From Cacajao melanocephalus (taxonomy: Eukaryota; Chordata; Mammalia; Primates; Pitheciidae), in assembly GCA_963573385.1 (NCBI GenBank), contig CAUYLG010044386.1:124001-188000 (forward strand): a stretch of 64,000 nt of DNA, in the 5' to 3' direction. Position numbers and translations under genes: made by a program. Shown here piece by piece: positions 36,701-49,060 of this stretch; within the stretch, counting starts at the first letter, position 1; the number at the start of each line of letters is the position of its first letter. The notes beneath the pieces are model-generated. The model worked only from the letters and a program-made list of their open reading frames with translations, had not been told where the DNA came from and did not search any database.

Positions 36701-37454
36701 TTACTTAATGAAATTCAAAGCCAAAATAAATAACCATGATAATGTTAATACATTTATCATGATAAAATATAGTGTGTGATTTTTTTTCATGAAAGGACTT
36801 AAGCATCAGTTTCAGGAACTATCTGAGATAGTTAATAAGTATTAACATTAAGTACATTTAATGAAAATAAATTTAGGTCTCTATAGAAAGGGTTTACATT
36901 TTCCCAATATAGAAGTCACTAAAATTCCTAAAGAGTAATTGTGAATTAATTGTGACTACATTTCCATTTACTAACATATTGAACATTTTAAAATAATTTA
37001 GAGTTTGTTCCTGGTATAATTTTTATAATCTAGTATTTCTTAAAGGGAAAATTACTTATCATCAGATAAAAGCTCTCTACCTAGACTAATGTAAAACTAG
37101 CAAAATTTTTAAAATATTTCTAAAATATCAAAACTGAGAATAGTCAGAAATTTGGGCTTTTAGCCAAATTATTATTGCTTTATTATAGTTTCAAAAATGG
37201 AATTTTGTAAACTAAAGGGGCTAAGATTTACAGACCTTAACAGTAATATATTAATAGGATTCTTATTTATTCCCTGCTCAATGATTTCAATAATAAATTT
37301 TCTCTTTTACTAAGTAAAAAAGTTTCTTTTCTTCTCCAGAGAAAACAGTATACATTAAGTCCCAATTTCTCAGACTAGGGGTTTAGCATATATAATTACA
37401 AAAAGAAGGAATCCACAGTACCAAATGAATGTTTTGAGCTTGAGGAGAATTCCA
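33771..37454. other. 3.7 kb of mostly unique DNA
   Basis: No gene or confident repeat. Minor low-complexity pieces: an A-rich run with AAAC units at 34420-34441 and a GT-rich patch at 35022-35047. Region 36000-36340 is complex, higher in GC and repeat-free, so it is a second candidate for noncoding constraint. Open frames of 71-77 codons (34370, 35264, 35408, 36422) have no recognisable content. Confidence 0.4.
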
Positions 37455-37548
37455 TCTCAGCTTTCCATTGCTGTGTCATCTCACTACATCTAGCACATAG
37501 TAGGCACTCAAATGTTTGGTAAGGAGATACATAAATCAATAAAACATG
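37455..37548 (+). mobile_element. L2 3' terminus
   Basis: Sense L2 ending: 'ctttccattgctgtgtcatc', 'cacatagtaggcactcaaat' and 'gtttggtaaggagatacata'. This is a short but characteristic piece. Confidence 0.75.
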
Positions 37549-39879
37549 TTTGATACAAAAAAAAATTCATTGCTGTTTAGAAGAAGAAAAATGCCTATTA
37601 GAAATTTTATTTTGTACAATATTGCTTTATTGGATAATGTTAATATAATACGTGAAGCATAAAAATGTAATAATGACTATGAAAGATAGACTCAAACTGT
37701 TTACTTAGCATTATAATAAATAAGTTATTTGGCCTGCAGCTGTGATTTTTCTCACTAGAGTCAATTAAGCCAGCCATTGTGTATAAATGTATCTTCAAAT
37801 CTGTGTTTACTTTTAAGCCATTTAGAAAACAGACTATCATTATATAAAATATTATTCAAATAAAGCAATCAATGATATAATTCTTCTCATTTTTAACAAT
37901 GAACCTCCAACTTTTTATACACATAGATATACAGCCTGTTCTTACTAGGTAATAACCATTAAAAATAATTTTGATTTATCAGTTTCTAATAAAAATAATC
38001 CATATTTCATTATTCTATAGCAATATAAGAAAGAATATAAAGTCTCTGTTCTCTTCAATACCTGTCCTAAAGATAAGTTCTGCTTTACAATGAAGTAGTA
38101 CTTATTTATTGTTTTTATATTGTAGTATACAAAGGAAATCATATTTCTTTGGGTACTGGTTTGACAAAGAAAGCTGCCCTTGACTAGGAGTCCCCTGCTT
38201 CTCCAAGGCTGAAGACATTAAACTTTTCTGCACAACTTTAAACCATGGGGCAATAGGCCCCCGTGCCACAGCCCCTGGGAAGAAAGTTCTAAGGTACTGC
38301 ACCCTCCCGCTCCCCACCCTTTCTTAAAATCTCAGAACAAGCATGTCATGAACTTAGCTGTAAAATTAGACTGTTTCTGAAGAAATATAAGCAATAAGCA
38401 ATAATGAAAGTTTAAATATATTTATTATGAGTAGTGAAATAGCAATAAAAATAATTTCATGAATAATATAACTACCTAGAAAACATTTTGAAATAAAAAT
38501 TAAGCTTATGAAAAAACATCATCTTTAAAGAATATTTATAGAATAAGAGAACTTTATTTAACTGCCATTCATGTTATGTACATAAGAGTCACTATAAAAA
38601 CAAATAAATGGGCTATGGCTTGGAGTTATATAAAAACTCCAAATATTTACAATTTTAAATATGTTAAAAGATTGGCAGAGGAAGGAGAGGTTTTAAAGAT
38701 ATTATACAGGAGGCAATTATTGAGTCATCTCAATGAAGCCACCTACAGTGCAGAATTTATTTCAGGTCTATAGCCTTTCCCCTTTTCTCAAAGGTAAGAG
38801 ACCGCCAAATATTTTAGGTCACAGGATTGTCCTCTTTTCCATAACCATGATAATAATATGACACAGACTTAGACAACTTATAAGCATTTAATAAAGAAAA
38901 ACAAATTGGTGAAAGGGAAATAGAAACCATGGCACGTTTGAAGAGTCTCTAAACTCAAACCACATCACCATTTCTTAATGGAGCCAGCCATTATATTACT
39001 TATTATTCTTTTCAAAAGTGGCAGCAGCCTCTCTAAAAGTTGATAGAGTCAATGCGTCAATGCTAAGGCAGTTCTCCTAAACCAATTAGTTTTGTAGCTT
39101 TTGTTGTAGAAAGTCTTACTGCTTTGTGTATTACAAAACTTGCTGTTTTGTATCTTTGCAAGCCTAAATAAAAACATCAAATTAAAGAGATATTTAAATT
39201 GTTGTAAATTTTCTAACATAAGTAAAATCTTATTAAAAGTCAAAGCAATTCAACAATCATATAATTCATGTACTTCGATTTCTAAGGTCCAGTCTAGTAA
39301 CATGAGGATGAAAAATGATGAGATTGGGTATGGAAAATTAAAATATATGTAAGAGTTGCCTTAATAAAATAAGTTCCAATGTGGTGGTGAGGGAATAATC
39401 TGATTTCAGAGAATTAAAAAACTAAAATAAGGAAGTGAAGACTACCTCTTTGTGAAGTTTGGATAAGAAAAGAAGTAAAAATGAATAACTGAGGTACTCC
39501 AGAGTCAAGGGACACTTTATTAGAATAAGAGGGCCTTGAGCGTCATCATATCCATGAGAAGGAACCATTAGAGGAGGTGAGTATGAAAGCGAGGGTGGGA
39601 GGCCAAAAAGTAGAGTCAAGTCTAGGGAAATGAGATTGTGGAACTATTGAGAAGGTGGATAGACACATCTTCCATGTCCAGGGAAAAGACTTTTAAGATT
39701 TGTCTAGATAGAGATAGTTTACAGGTAGAGGGAGAAACTATAATGAGAGTTTGTAACAAAGTTGTAATAGGCACAGTTTCTCAACAAATTAAGAAGTCAT
39801 TAGCTGATGGAAAAGATTGAAGAGGGCACATGAGAAAGGCACCACATGTTTAAATAATTCATTGAAAAGACTGAGAAAG
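37549..39879. other. Unique AT-rich DNA
   Basis: No gene is supported. A GC-richer island at 38160-38330 stands out from its AT-rich flanks and has a 71-codon minus-strand frame without recognisable features. Region 39430-39880 is purine-rich and may be a diverged antisense L2, but I cannot align it with confidence. Confidence 0.4.
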
Positions 39880-40270
39880 GGGGTAGATATTACAGTGACT
39901 AGTCAAATTGGAGACCACAGGTTTGTAAAGGTCTTTAAGTTTGTATTATTCTTTGGTAGGTTCAGCTACTTGGATATGGGAGCAGAGAAAGTGGATTGTG
40001 GCAACAGTCTAGGATCAGAATATTGTAGGTAGTGGGTGAATAGACAAATACAAGAGTCAAAGATGTTTTTGAGAAAGTAATTTGGGTAACCAGCCTCAGG
40101 GTCCAGCCTGAGGGGAAAAATGGGAAACAGAGGAGGGATCCAAGGACTGGGAGAAGCTACATGGATCAAGAAACTGAGCACCATTAGCATAAATAGTAGA
40201 AGTTGTTTAAATTTAGATAGTATGTGAGATGGCCCACAGGGTAGGAAAGTTAACGACAAAATTCTGGGGG
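39880..40270 (-). mobile_element. Probable L2 ORF fragment
   Basis: The plus strand resembles the reverse complement of the L2 reverse-transcriptase region: 'aatacaagagtcaaagatgt', 'gagggatccaaggactggga', 'caccattagcataaatagta' and 'agatggcccacagggtagga'. The match to the known antisense L2 order is partial. Confidence 0.45.
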
Positions 40271-41332
40271 AATTCTAGCATTCAAGAAATATACAGACAC
40301 AATTTTTCTTCTATTAATAAATTATGGTTTTAGAGAAAACAATAATTTTTGAAATAATTATAAAATACGAAGTCTGATAAACACACTCAGAGATCCCTTT
40401 CAAAATTTTTGCCATAGAGAATGTAAAACATTTATATGGAAGAATCGGACTAACTGCAAAATAATTGTCTGTCCAATTCTGTAAATAAACTTTTAAGTTT
40501 ATTCATGCCTTTCAGTTTATTTCATGACTGCATGAAGGAGTCACTATTAAGATACATGCTTAAGGTAAAGTGATTTTTTTCTTTGAGCAAAAGTGTTTTT
40601 ATAGCTGTTTTAAGAGCCTCTCCCGAAATACATGAAACAAAAATGTGAGCACTCAACGTCTAAATCTACCTCTGCACCCACTTTTGAAAAAGGGTGGTGA
40701 TTCCACTAAAGCAGAATAAGATGACTCAAAACTCCAGAGAGGGTGGGTGCCCTGCCCCAGGCACTTACGAATGTAGGGAACAGATCTCTTTGTTAAGAGT
40801 TACAGCAGGCCTTCCATGGGACATTTCTTTCAGTTTCTAAACCTCTGTAGGTGGCACACCTCAAAACAATTATCCTGTATAATTGTAATAATTTCAAAGA
40901 AAGAAAAATATTCCTATGACCTCTTAATCTTAAACAGAAAACACAACCATAAAATCCCAACTATCCCTAGCATGCAAAATTAAACCTTTAAATCATGAAT
41001 TCATTTCCTATTATGAAATGTTTACTGAGAAAATAATGTTTTAGACACAGAAGAAAGTGCCCGAAAGTATACACAAAGTTTGAAAAGAAGTAATAATGTC
41101 TCAGGCAGTAAATCATAAAAGAGGACCTACTTAGGAAAACATACATATACACTGTGAGGAAATAGTATTTTCCCCCTGCCAGTACTCCTAAAATGCACTT
41201 GGCTGAGCAGTGCAGGAACAGGTATTGATATAGATGCCATTCATCAATCAAAAACACACAAACTGATATATGTGTTTTACCACTTTCAAAGGCAAATAAT
41301 CAAAGCTGTGTTTCTAAAGACTCAAGTAAAGA
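40271..41332. other. Unique AT-rich DNA
   Basis: Nothing recognised. Confidence 0.4.
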
Positions 41333-41361
41333 AGTGAGTGTGTGTGTTTGTGTATGTGTGA
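41333..41361 (+). repeat. GT-rich low-complexity patch
   Basis: About 29 bp of interrupted GT repeats. Confidence 0.85.
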
Positions 41362-41507
41362 GTCCCCTGAATAATGTACTACAAACTGGATAAAGTGAGC
41401 AATGATAAGTAATAGAGATATGTTATACAATCATGATTCTTTTTTCCTCACCTACCTTTCTGTATCACAGTCCCATCTTAAACAATACCACAAGCCCACA
41501 GGTGTGT

Positions 41508-41555
41508 ACACATACACACAGACACACAGTCACACACACACACACACACACACAG
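41508..41555 (+). repeat. (CA)n microsatellite
   Basis: Interrupted ACAC units followed by an uninterrupted stretch of about 24 bp; probably polymorphic. Confidence 0.95.
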
Positions 41556-41722
41556 AGCCATCTTCTCTGGCTTTAGTTTTCTTCATAGCACTTAGTACCT
41601 GAAACAATCTGTGATCTTGTCTGTCACACATTAGTGATCTTGTCTGTCACACTTACTGCTGAATCTCCAGAACCTCAGATAAAACTAACACATTGAATTA
41701 AGTGGATGAATGACTGAAAACA
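41556..41722 (+). mobile_element. L2 3' end with an internal 23-bp tandem duplication
   Basis: Sense L2 motifs: 'ttttcttcatagcacttagt' and 'tgctgaatctccagaacctc' with a 'gtggatgaatgactga' end. The middle contains two copies of gtgatcttgtctgtcacac (41611-41629 and 41634-41652) at 23-bp spacing, where L2 normally has one. Confidence 0.75.
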
Positions 41723-42070
41723 CCGCACCTTGGGCTCCAGAAACAAGATACACCAACATTTGGCCCTTCCATTACTGCACCACTGCCCTTTTTTTCTTTA
41801 CCCATAACTTAGTTTTTCTTTCGTTCCTGCTTTTGACTACAAACAGATTTCAGGGCTTATATTTACAGAAGATAGCAGTAAAAAATTGCAAATCATACTT
41901 CAAACCTGGAAACATAGCTTGAGAGTCATATGCAGACCTGTGACCGATAGCTGCTTGTGTGATTTTTGTTACGTGTTGGACCATAAGGGCAATGCTGTCA
42001 ATCTGCCGTGACCAATGTCAACAGTATTTCAAGAGCAGTTTCAGAAATGCCATTTTTAAAAATCACAGTT
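41723..42070. other. Unique DNA
   Basis: No gene or recognised repeat; a 70-codon frame at 41710-41922 has no features. Confidence 0.4.
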
Positions 42071-42072
42071 TA

Positions 42073-42349
42073 TGTTAGTCCTCCCTTATCTGTGGGAGAA
42101 ACATTCTAAACCCCCAGGGGATGCCTGAAACCACAAATGTTACCAAACTCTATGTATAATATGATTTTTCCTATACATATATACTTATGATAAAGTTTAA
42201 TTTATAAATTAGGCACAGTAATAAAGTAATAGCAATAACTAATAAGTTATGTGAATGTGCTCTCACCCTTTCTCAGAAAAATCGCATTGTACTACACTGC
42301 AGGTAACTAAAACCACAGAAAGCAAAGCCATAGATAAGAGAGACATCTG
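42073..42349 (+). mobile_element. Tigger-type MITE (MER44-like), TA-flanked
   Basis: The left end 'tgttagtcctcccttatctg' pairs with the right end 'tagataagagagacatctg' as terminal inverted repeats. A TA dinucleotide sits at both borders (42071-42072 and 42350-42351), the hallmark of Tc1/mariner-class insertion. Inside, 'gatgcctgaaaccacaaatg', 'ttttcctatacatatatact' and 'gtttaatttataaattaggc' match what I recall of MER44/Tigger7-group elements. At 277 bp it has no transposase and is non-autonomous, probably internally deleted. Confidence 0.85.
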
Positions 42350-42484
42350 TATACAAATAAATATACTGTTAAATACTGCATATTGACCATTGCCCATGTG
42401 TTGAACCAGTCCTTACTATTTCTTTTGTATAATTCAATATAGAGTAATCATAAAATAATGAAAATGTGTTCAATATCACATAAA

Positions 42485-42775
42485 TATTCATGGCACATAC
42501 TATGTGCCTCTTCTAAACACTTTGGATGCAACAGCATCAGTTTCTACGTTGAAGGAAGGCATATTTAAACAGGGAACAAAAAATAAATAACAACTATATC
42601 ATATATGTTTATCTATGAACTGATCAATGGTGGTAAGTGCTATGAAGAAAAATAAAGCGAGAGAGATTAGAGAGCAAGGTAAAGAGTGGCACTAAATGAT
42701 CTCAGAAAGGCACTGTCAGTCAGATCTTGTAAGGATTTTTAAGTTATAATAAGATCCAAAATCTTTGCTCACAAT
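42485..42775 (-). mobile_element. L2 fragment
   Basis: Reverse-complement L2 order: 'atggcacatactatgtgcct', 'gtggtaagtgctatgaagaa' followed by 'aaataaagcgagagagatta', and 'gatctcagaaaggcactgtc'. These match antisense L2 3' UTR motifs. Confidence 0.8.
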
Positions 42776-43099
42776 TTTAAAACCCTAAGAGCTTTGACAA
42801 CCAAAAGTCACTCCCTCCCGGTACTAAATTGTCTAAAAAATATACCATGTTAGAGTAAAACTAGACCTGATCTGATGTAAGGCTATTTGCAGTCTTTAAT
42901 TATTTCTCCTTTTGCTGTGAAAATTTAAGACATATGAATATCTCATGTTGCCCCACAGCTCCAGTGGGGAATGTGCATAACCGAGAATATGCCTTGAATT
43001 AACTCTAAAAATCTTCAAAATTGTAAATACCAAAATGCATGTGGTTCCAAAGTTTTCAGATTTAAGATTGTATACCTGTATGAACATGGCTTTCACTCA
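42776..43099. other. Unclassified DNA between two L2 pieces
   Basis: The end of this interval ('ggttccaaagttttcagatt' then 'gattgtatacctgta') weakly recalls the terminus of another Tigger-group MITE. It may be an insertion that split one L2 copy. Confidence 0.3.
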
Positions 43100-43190
43100 A
43101 GCAAACTGGTAAAACCTTAAAGGTGTTTGAACAAAGAGACGTGATCTGGATTATGTTTTACTATGATGATTCTTACTACGGTTTGTATAC
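43100..43190 (-). mobile_element. L2 fragment, likely continuation of the previous copy
   Basis: 'aaaggtgtttgaacaaagag' and 'acgtgatctggattatgttt' then 'tgatgattcttactac' match the next upstream block of L2 read in antisense, in the correct order relative to 42485-42775. Confidence 0.6.
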
Positions 43191-43500
43191 ATTAGAAATT
43201 TGCTAATCGAATTTAAAATTTTTCAATAATAGCAAAATTATTATGTGTATAAAGCAACAGATCCCCAAATGAGACATAATGAAGTACGAAGGCAACCTAT
43301 GAATGCAAGAATGATGTAGAGAGACTTATAGGTGATGGCAAACTGATCATTCAGTTTGGAGCTGTGGTAGTGAGCAGGTACCTTGAACTACACTTTGACT
43401 CAGAGGGAGGAAAGAAAAAAGAAGAAATGGAACTGCCAACTTGTTCAGAAAAAGTCCTAAAACTTGAGCTATTAGCGTAAACCATTAAAAGCTGACACAC

Positions 43501-43812
43501 AGGTTGGGCACAGTGACTCACATCTGTAATCCCAGCGCCTTGGGAGGCTGAGGCAGGTGGACCACTTGAGGTCAGGAGTTTGAAACCAGCCTGGTCAACA
43601 TGGTGAAATGCTGTCTCTACTAAAAATACAAAAAAATAGCTGGGCATGTTGGCAGGCACCTGTAATCCCAGCTATTCAGGAAGCCGAGGTAGAAGAATTG
43701 CATAAACTCAGGAGGTAGAGGCTGCAGCCAGCCAAGGTTGCACCACTGTACTCCAGCCTGAGCAACAGAGGGAAACTTTGTCTCAAAAAAATAAATAAAT
43801 AAAAATAAAAGC
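43501..43812 (+). mobile_element. Full-length dimeric Alu, sense orientation
   Basis: The only complete Alu on the plus strand: 'aggttgggcacagtgactca', 'cttgggaggctgaggcaggt', 'gtctctactaaaaatacaaa', 'cactgtactccagcctgagc' and an AAATA-type tail at 43785-43810. An internal Pol III box-B-like segment ('gaggtcaggagtttgaaa') is kept with changes. Flanks 'aaaagctgacac' and 'aaaagccaagatac' may be a decayed target-site duplication. Confidence 0.95.
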
Positions 43813-44384
43813 CAAGATACAAATGCCATCACTTTTAATTTTAAAAATAATAAATGCTATTTGCAAAAAGTTCAAATACTACAGAGAGTAGAAACAGTCC
43901 CTCATATTCCTACTCTTTGGAAATAACCATTCGGCAATCAAAAATCTCCATGTGCTCCATGTGAAATACATGCACACATTCATTATGATTTTCCTTAGTT
44001 CTGCTACACACTGTGTATGCTTCTTCAGGAGTGAATTCCAGAGAAGGAGAATGACTTATGTTATGACCAAGCTAAGAAAATCATTGTCAATATTTCTTAA
44101 AAGCACATTTTTTTTAAAGTTAGTATCCAAATGCATTTGGCGAGTTTCTGTGAAAACCAATACGTGAAATTATTTGGAAGCAATAAGATATATAAGTCAA
44201 ATCATACATTCATTCTTACTACTTTTTCCTAAAAATGAAATAAATTTCGAACATCTCATTTAAAATCAAGTTTCATTTGTTCATTCATTATGGACTTCTT
44301 GATAGAGAGTCCTTCAGAGATGCCCAAAATGTATCTAGAAAGTAACAGAAAATGAAAGAAACAGAAACCATTGCAATTCAACGC
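43813..44384. other. Unique AT-rich DNA
   Basis: Nothing recognised. Confidence 0.4.
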
Positions 44385-44460
44385 TAATTAGGTCTTTACT
44401 GATCACCCACTGTGGGTCAGGCATGATACTAGGGACTTTGAATAAAAAAACACTAGAACC
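44385..44460 (-). mobile_element. L2 terminus fragment
   Basis: Antisense L2 end motif 'ttactgatcacccactgtgg' followed by 'gtcaggcatgatactaggga' and 'ctttgaataaaaaaacacta'. Confidence 0.65.
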
Positions 44461-46334
44461 TAGGGTCTGTTATTCATCCTTCTCACTTACATGCACAGAA
44501 CATTTATTTGCTTTAAATTGTAAATTTTTTACCCTTGGGATATGTCTTATTAAACATTTCAACATGGAACCACCTTTACTTTGAAGATATTCTCAACTTA
44601 AATTGTCCTAACAGAAACAAGTATAGGTTTATATGGTCATTTTCCTCTATGAATTCCTTGTGTCTAACTTTATATCTACAGACAACAAAAATTTCTTTAG
44701 ATCAAGAAATATCTAGCTGAATGGTGTGTATCCTAATTTTGATGGTTAGTAGAGGATAATGATAAACACAAAAATTGTCATTGGCTGGTGGGCTGTAAAA
44801 ACTAAGAGTCTCATTAATTACCAGTGTGGCACCAGAAAAAGAAATTCTAGTCTTCTCACTGGTAGCCATTGCCCTGGAAGCAGGGAGATGTGATAAAAGA
44901 GAAACTCTGTGTCCAAGCTCATCTCTCTCTCCAGGAACCAAGTTTTCTGAACCCAGCAGAAATGCCAAAAGTAGTTTGAAAATAGAAAAATAAAATGGCA
45001 GGGAGAACACAGGATCAATTATTGATGCTTTTGGTCCAAATTTAATAGTTCAGGTCAAGAGAATAAGTGACCTCACCAAGGGAGAAATGTAAACAGAACA
45101 CAACTAGAACAAGCTGAGGAATATAAAAATGAAGGTCTGAGAAAGAAAGGAGAGTCACTGAACTATGGAGAGAATTGAAATGAGAACCTCCCAGGAAGGT
45201 AAAGGAGATGAGTTTTAAGAGTTTTAAATCTAGAATCACAAATTTACAAACAGGTCAAGATACGGACTGAAAAAGTTAGTGCAATTACTTCTAGTACAGT
45301 TCTTAGTCGTTACTGTATGTAACTAGCACAAATATTATGGAACACTTACCCAATAAATTCTGCTAAATTGAATAATATTAATAGCATTACATAGGAACAA
45401 GTTCTGTCAGAAAAAAAAAAAACAGGAATTCTCTCTTTTTCTTTGGCACACAATAGTAATTTTGTGCTTTGTACAAAAGTAGAACTTGGTACCAGTACAA
45501 ATTACAACTGTGTGCTGGTCCACACTTTCTTTTTAACTACAAGCACTAATCATTTTGAAGAGACAATTGCACACATTGAGAGCAAGGTTACAATCTCTTT
45601 CATCCATTAATTTGTTTTTGACCTGCTGAAAGGCAACACTAGCTAAGAGTCTTTTTATCTACAAAAACATCTGAAGCATATTTAGCCATATATTCCATGT
45701 TCAATGAATTGGACTAATGGGATCTCTGACAAAATAGCAATTTTTTTCTCTTATTTTTCTTTTCATTGAGTTCTACATGAAAAACAATGAAGGCTGGCTC
45801 AATGTGTTAAATACTTGCAGAGATAAAATGACAGAGCCACGTAGACTCCAAAAAGGGTTTGAGTTGCTTGTAAGTGAAACACCAAAGAACAAGGAGAGGA
45901 AATGAGTAATGGTGCAGAAAGAACAGCCGGCAAGAAATCGCTGAAATAATAGTCTCCACAACGTTCCATTTGCAATCAATCAGAGCTCCTGGTAATAAAT
46001 TTCTTAAAGTATTTGAGTATATATTGAGCTACCAGTGTAAGACATTAAAAGTTGGCATAAAAATGCCGTGACTATTTTTTATTACAAAGTAATAAATACC
46101 ACTTTGTATGTGTATGCTGTATGTGTGTATTCAGCCACAGGCTTATTTTTGAGAAGAATAAATATATAGATACCTTTGATTTGTTCATAATCAAAATGGA
46201 GGTGGAAAATAGAAGAAACTTTAATTGATAAAATATTTTTAGATGATAGTCTTAACTGACCCATCTATAAATTCTAAGCCTATATACAACATTCTAGTGA
46301 ATAATTAATATGAATAATATCAAGCATAATAACA
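44461..46334. other. Mostly unique DNA
   Basis: No gene is supported. The segment 45050-45220 ('gtgacctcaccaagggagaa', 'cactgaactatggagagaat') could be a diverged antisense L2 ORF piece. An A-run of 13 lies at 45411-45422. A 102-codon minus frame at 44702-45010 has no recognisable domain. Confidence 0.35.
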
Positions 46335-46535
46335 ACTTTCATTTATCAAATGCTTACTGTGTGTCAGATACTGTAAAATGTGCATAATAACATTACTGCC
46401 AACATTTGGAATAATTTGGCATATACTTACCATTATGTTTATCTTACCAATAAGGAAGCTTAGTCAGTATGAAAAGCAGTAAATTCCCTAGAGTCATACA
46501 ACTTAGTAAGAACCTTAAGAGCTGGAACTTCAACT
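46335..46535 (-). mobile_element. MIR fragment
   Basis: Antisense MIR order: 'atgcttactgtgtgtcagat', 'accaataaggaagcttagtc', 'agtcatacaacttagtaaga' and 'accttaagagctggaacttc'. A short L2-like terminus ('gaacagtgcctggcacgatc') follows at 46563. Confidence 0.7.
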
Positions 46536-46604
46536 TCTTCATGATTGTATCCTAGAAACAAGAACAGTGCCTGGCACGATCACAATCCATGTGGCCCCAA
46601 AGCA

Positions 46605-47609
46605 TGTGTTTCTTCTTCTATACCAATGCCATACTTTGTACTATGCCATGATAACGTTTTAAATTAAAGATAATTAAACCTAAAGTAAAGCAAACAAAAA
46701 TGTATATTTTCAAAAGAAAAAGCAAATAAAAAATAAAAAGCACTTTAATTGTACATTGAAAAGAGCCAATTATTTTTAGCTTTAATTTCAAGTTTTAAGT
46801 AACTTGAAAACACTGAAATTTGCACTGCCTTCAAAACACACAATTATAGAAGTTGAACATTATTACTTAATAAGCAGCATCACTCCTAATGAATGGAAGG
46901 GACTTTCACTGTTATAAACAAAGACTAACAATAGAAACACAAATAAAAACCAATCAATTTGTTCATTGCAGTTGTTCTGGATACATACAGTTCATTGTTT
47001 TATGGGGCTTGTTATATTGTTTCTCTTGATCTAAAAAATTCATGCTATCCACTACCTTATGCTGGATCTCTAATCAAATAAAATGGGAACTATCAGACGA
47101 AATAAGTAAAAAGAGAACAAAGAAATGAAAAATTATAGAAAAGCTATAATCCATGAATGTACTGACTAAGAAATATTATTATTTCATGTCCTACAAAATT
47201 TAAAATTAGTTGTACTACAATGTGATTCCTTGGTTCCCCAGAACTTGTAGGAAGGATTTTAGATGAATAGAAAAATAACTGGAGAAATTGTTATTTTGTT
47301 AGAGATCCCATTCACACAATCCATTGAATGTGACTTATCTGACAGCTTATACTTCAGATTTTTTAATATAAAAATACTCAATTATCTTGCCTTTTGGCAG
47401 GTCAAAAATAAATTGCTGGGGTAAAAAATACAGTACTGTTTGATCACATGATGGCATCCTTATTCTCCTTTTAACTCTGTCATATTTTATTAATTAATTT
47501 TTAAAATTTCCTAATATATATTTTTAAAACTTATCTAAGACCTGTTAATCTTTAGTGGGAAAAAAGAGCATTTTTTTCTAGAGCCTTCCATGTCCAAAAA
47601 TATCTTTCT
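46605..47609. other. Unique AT-rich DNA
   Basis: Nothing recognised. Confidence 0.4.
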
Positions 47610-47695
47610 CCTTGCAGCCCCAACACACAATATAGAGTACAGCACATAAAAGGAGCTCAACAAATATTTCTCAAATGAAGATGGAGATGAATAAC
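47610..47695 (+). mobile_element. L2 3' terminus
   Basis: 'agcacataaaaggagctcaa' followed by 'caaatatttctcaaatgaag' is the sense L2 ending. Confidence 0.75.
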
Positions 47696-47697
47696 TC

Positions 47698-47738
47698 AGA
47701 TAGATAGATAGGTAGGTATATAGACAGACAGATAGATC
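47698..47738 (+). repeat. (GATA)n/(GACA)n microsatellite
   Basis: Imperfect GATA, GGTA and GACA tetranucleotide units directly after the L2 3' terminus, suggesting growth from the 3' tail repeat of the element. Confidence 0.9.
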
Positions 47739-48779
47739 TCCTTGGACTCAGTGTACCTTAATTACGACCCAACTAATTGTCATCTCCTGAACTAAGTACT
47801 GCAGATAAAATTGTATAATAAAACAAACATGACGGCAGATTTTACAAAATCCAAATATGTTTGCTTTCTAAAAGATACCTCTTGACTTTCCAAAAGCCTT
47901 CAACACCCAGAAGAAAGAAACTCTGCTGGTAGAAAGATTAGAAATTGGCTCACGTTTGAAATCACGAAGACTTAGCCTATAATCCTCCAAAGCCCTTTGT
48001 GAACATCATTAGCCTTCCTCTCTGCAAGGTTAGCCCAGTCTGAGTTAGTCTTCTTTCATATATTTATATATATAAATTGTTTACTAATTTATAAGCTGAT
48101 AGAATGTATCTGCTGATAGAATTGGGCTTTTTCTATTCCCCTTCCATGTAAATGTTAGGTGTACTCATACAGATAAGAAACTCAGGATCCAGCTAATCAG
48201 AAATCTACCTTAAAAAGGTATGGTCCATTCAAGTATACAATGCTCATTAGACAGTTTTGTTCTACTCTAGTCGATAATTAAAAGTTACACTAAGGCTGCT
48301 TTTGTTTCTCTCTTAAAATTTTGTGTTTTTAAAAATCTTTCAGTTATCTATATATGTTATTGGTTATGCAACCTCATCCTCAATCCAAAGGGTAATTGAG
48401 AGTTAATGGTAGATTGGAATTTTATGTATTATACAGTTAGCCCAATAAGGAAAATGAGTCAGACATCATTAGCTCTTACCCAAACTAACCAGTCAGTAAG
48501 AATTCCTTATCAATTGTCAGAAAAGTATAACCAAAATCACAGAAAGAGAATTAAACATTGGGGTAAGTTTTTTTTCTAGCTTCAAGTTTTTACTTTTAAT
48601 AACAAAATGTCTGACACTTGCAAGTAATTACACAATCTTTATAAATCACATTTTTGTACTCATATAAGGTTTTAGCTACTGCCAGACAACTTGCATAACT
48701 AGTAAGTTAAAATATTTGACAAGTAGAAGCTGGATATTTTTAGAACATGTTTTAAATATGCTTTTTCTTTGCACGGTTC
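47739..48779. other. Unique AT-rich DNA
   Basis: Nothing recognised. Confidence 0.4.
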
Positions 48780-49060
48780 TGAACCACAGAGGCAGCTCAG
48801 CTGGCTGAGAAAATGGCATCACTGGGCCTTTTGTGCACCCGTCATTGAAGGTCATCCAAACCCTGCTCAAGTAGCAGCTCAGAAATGCCCCAATTGAAGA
48901 GGGCTTGGGAGGTTAATTCTGTCATTACTGCGTTGACATGAGGCATGTTGCAGCGTTCAGCGCAAAATGTTACTCGTAATCTTTTAATCCCAAATTAGGT
49001 CAATATTTTATCAAGTTAATCTAGCATAAAGATTAATTGTATTAGTTACACACACATATA
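48780..49060. other. Candidate conserved noncoding element
   Basis: Repeat-free, complex sequence retaining CpGs ('cattactgcgttgacatgag', 'gttgcagcgttcagcgcaaa', 'gttactcgtaatctttta'), followed by homeodomain-type TAAT words to 49045. No open frame explains it. Inferred from composition only. Confidence 0.28.

Noticed and set aside
39430..39880. Purine-rich stretch as part of the L2 at 39880-40270.
   Set aside because: Some words resemble antisense L2, but the order conflicts with the neighbouring fragment, so it is left unassigned.
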